From Flavobacterium sp. AED (GTDB taxonomy: Bacteria; Bacteroidota; Bacteroidia; Flavobacteriales; Flavobacteriaceae), in the NCBI RefSeq assembly GCF_000812945.1, contig NZ_JSYM01000002.1, positions 1-64,000 of the forward strand: a stretch of 64,000 bases of DNA, in the 5' to 3' direction. Numbering within the stretch: the first letter of the stretch is position 1; each line of letters starts with the position of its first letter. The notes beneath the pieces were generated by a model. The model was not told where the DNA came from. It did no database searches and saw only the letters and a program-made list of their open reading frames with translations. Below are positions 63,606 to 64,000 of this stretch, piece after piece. The position numbers were made by a program, and so were the translations under genes.

Positions 63606-64000
63606 TTATTTCAATTTCAAATTATACATTTTCACCAATTCCAATGTCAATTTATCTGAAGAAAAAACAGTATTCAAACCTTGTGGTTCTTGTGGAGGAT
63701 CTGCAGTAAAAGTGTCTCCAATATTCCATTTTCCTGTATTGTTAACGGCTTTTCCTTCGCCACCAAAGCCCCAAAAATTAATCCCTTGTAACGCCTCATT
63801 ATTGTTATGGCTTTTTACTAATCTTTCAAAGAAAGCTTTGTAAAATGTGTTTCTATCCACTACTGAGGATTTAGGTAATAGACTTTCATTGGCTCTTGGT
63901 AATCCAAATTCTTCAATTACAATAGGTTTTCCTAATTTTTTTGCTACTGCAATATGGTCATTAATATATTGTGTAGCTTTTTCAATGGCAATAGGTAAAG
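63606..64000 (-). CDS. GH5-like beta-mannanase, C-terminal part (5' end outside window)
   Basis: An open frame on the minus strand enters from the right window edge and ends at 63606. It includes AKKLGKPIVIEEFGLPR, where the Glu is the expected catalytic nucleophile, and INFWGFGGEGKAV, both typical of GH5 subfamily 7 mannanases. The last residues are ordinary. The enzyme probably hydrolyses mannan or glucomannan outside the cell. The visible 131 codons are about one third of the enzyme. No internal start is needed, since the frame stays open to 64000. Confidence 0.75.
   Translation of the reverse strand, partial: LPIAIEKATQYINDHIAVAKKLGKPIVIEEFGLPRANESLLPKSSVVDRNTFYKAFFERLVKSHNNNEALQGINFWGFGGEGKAVNNTGKWNIGDTFTADPPQEPQGLNTVFSSDKLTLELVKMYNLKLK

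Overview
The window is about 64 kb of AT-rich DNA that looks like a chromosome of the family Flavobacteriaceae, most likely Flavobacterium or a close relative. Support comes from three type IX secretion (T9SS) type B cargo proteins, the bacillithiol gene bshC, the Bacteroidetes-restricted small ribosomal protein of the DUF4295 family behind rpmB-rpmG, -7 promoter boxes of the TAnnTTTG type, and many SusB-like and other carbohydrate-active enzymes. No rRNA, tRNA or CRISPR array was recognised.

Layout. (1) 1-422: start of a di-haem cytochrome c peroxidase on the minus strand, cut by the window edge. (2) 867-12946: a copper/silver (heavy-metal) resistance island on the plus strand. It holds a Cys/His-rich secreted peptide, an HMA-AraC regulator, several proteins built on the heavy-metal-binding domain (HMBD, CPMHP...CxxCGM), a haem-binding protein, a CusA-type RND pump interrupted by one in-frame TAA, a TolC-like channel, two CusB-like adaptors in tandem, a MerC-GDCCVxC fusion and a universal stress protein. 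(3) 13073-15270: the probable end of a mobile element, with two truncated gene remnants back to back, a tyrosine recombinase and short direct repeats. (4) 15562-31320: mostly housekeeping genes (GT2, 2-oxo acid dehydrogenase E2, DnaQ-type exonuclease, FAH, Hpt, CinA, rpmB-rpmG-DUF4295, ftsY, serine hydrolase, DciA-like, ndk, DUF5009, bshC, MFS). (5) 31328-43900: three large T9SS cargo genes on the minus strand, two sharing a nearly identical 3' end and a conserved 5' leader. (6) 44068-53158: radical SAM protein, a three-gene biotin-dependent acyl-CoA carboxylase operon, a membrane M48 peptidase with a small membrane partner, and a frameshifted NTF2-like lipoprotein. (7) 53407-64000: a carbohydrate-degradation region (CE2-type esterase, sialate O-acetylesterase, GH3, aldo/keto reductase, GH97, GH28, and the end of a GH5-like mannanase).

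How it works together. In the island, periplasmic and inner-membrane HMBD proteins probably bind and hand Cu(I)/Ag(I) to the CusCBA-like pump, with the HMA-AraC protein as candidate sensor. The last region probably removes acetyl groups and depolymerises hemicellulose/pectin side chains outside the cytoplasm; no SusC/SusD pair is visible here.

The intergenic DNA is notable. It holds a nested inverted-repeat element (55941-56094), a 27-bp perfect palindrome (58609-58676), two copies of a structured repeat each just upstream of a start codon (about 25496-25590 and 56171-56275), and competing hairpins between rpmG and the DUF4295 gene.
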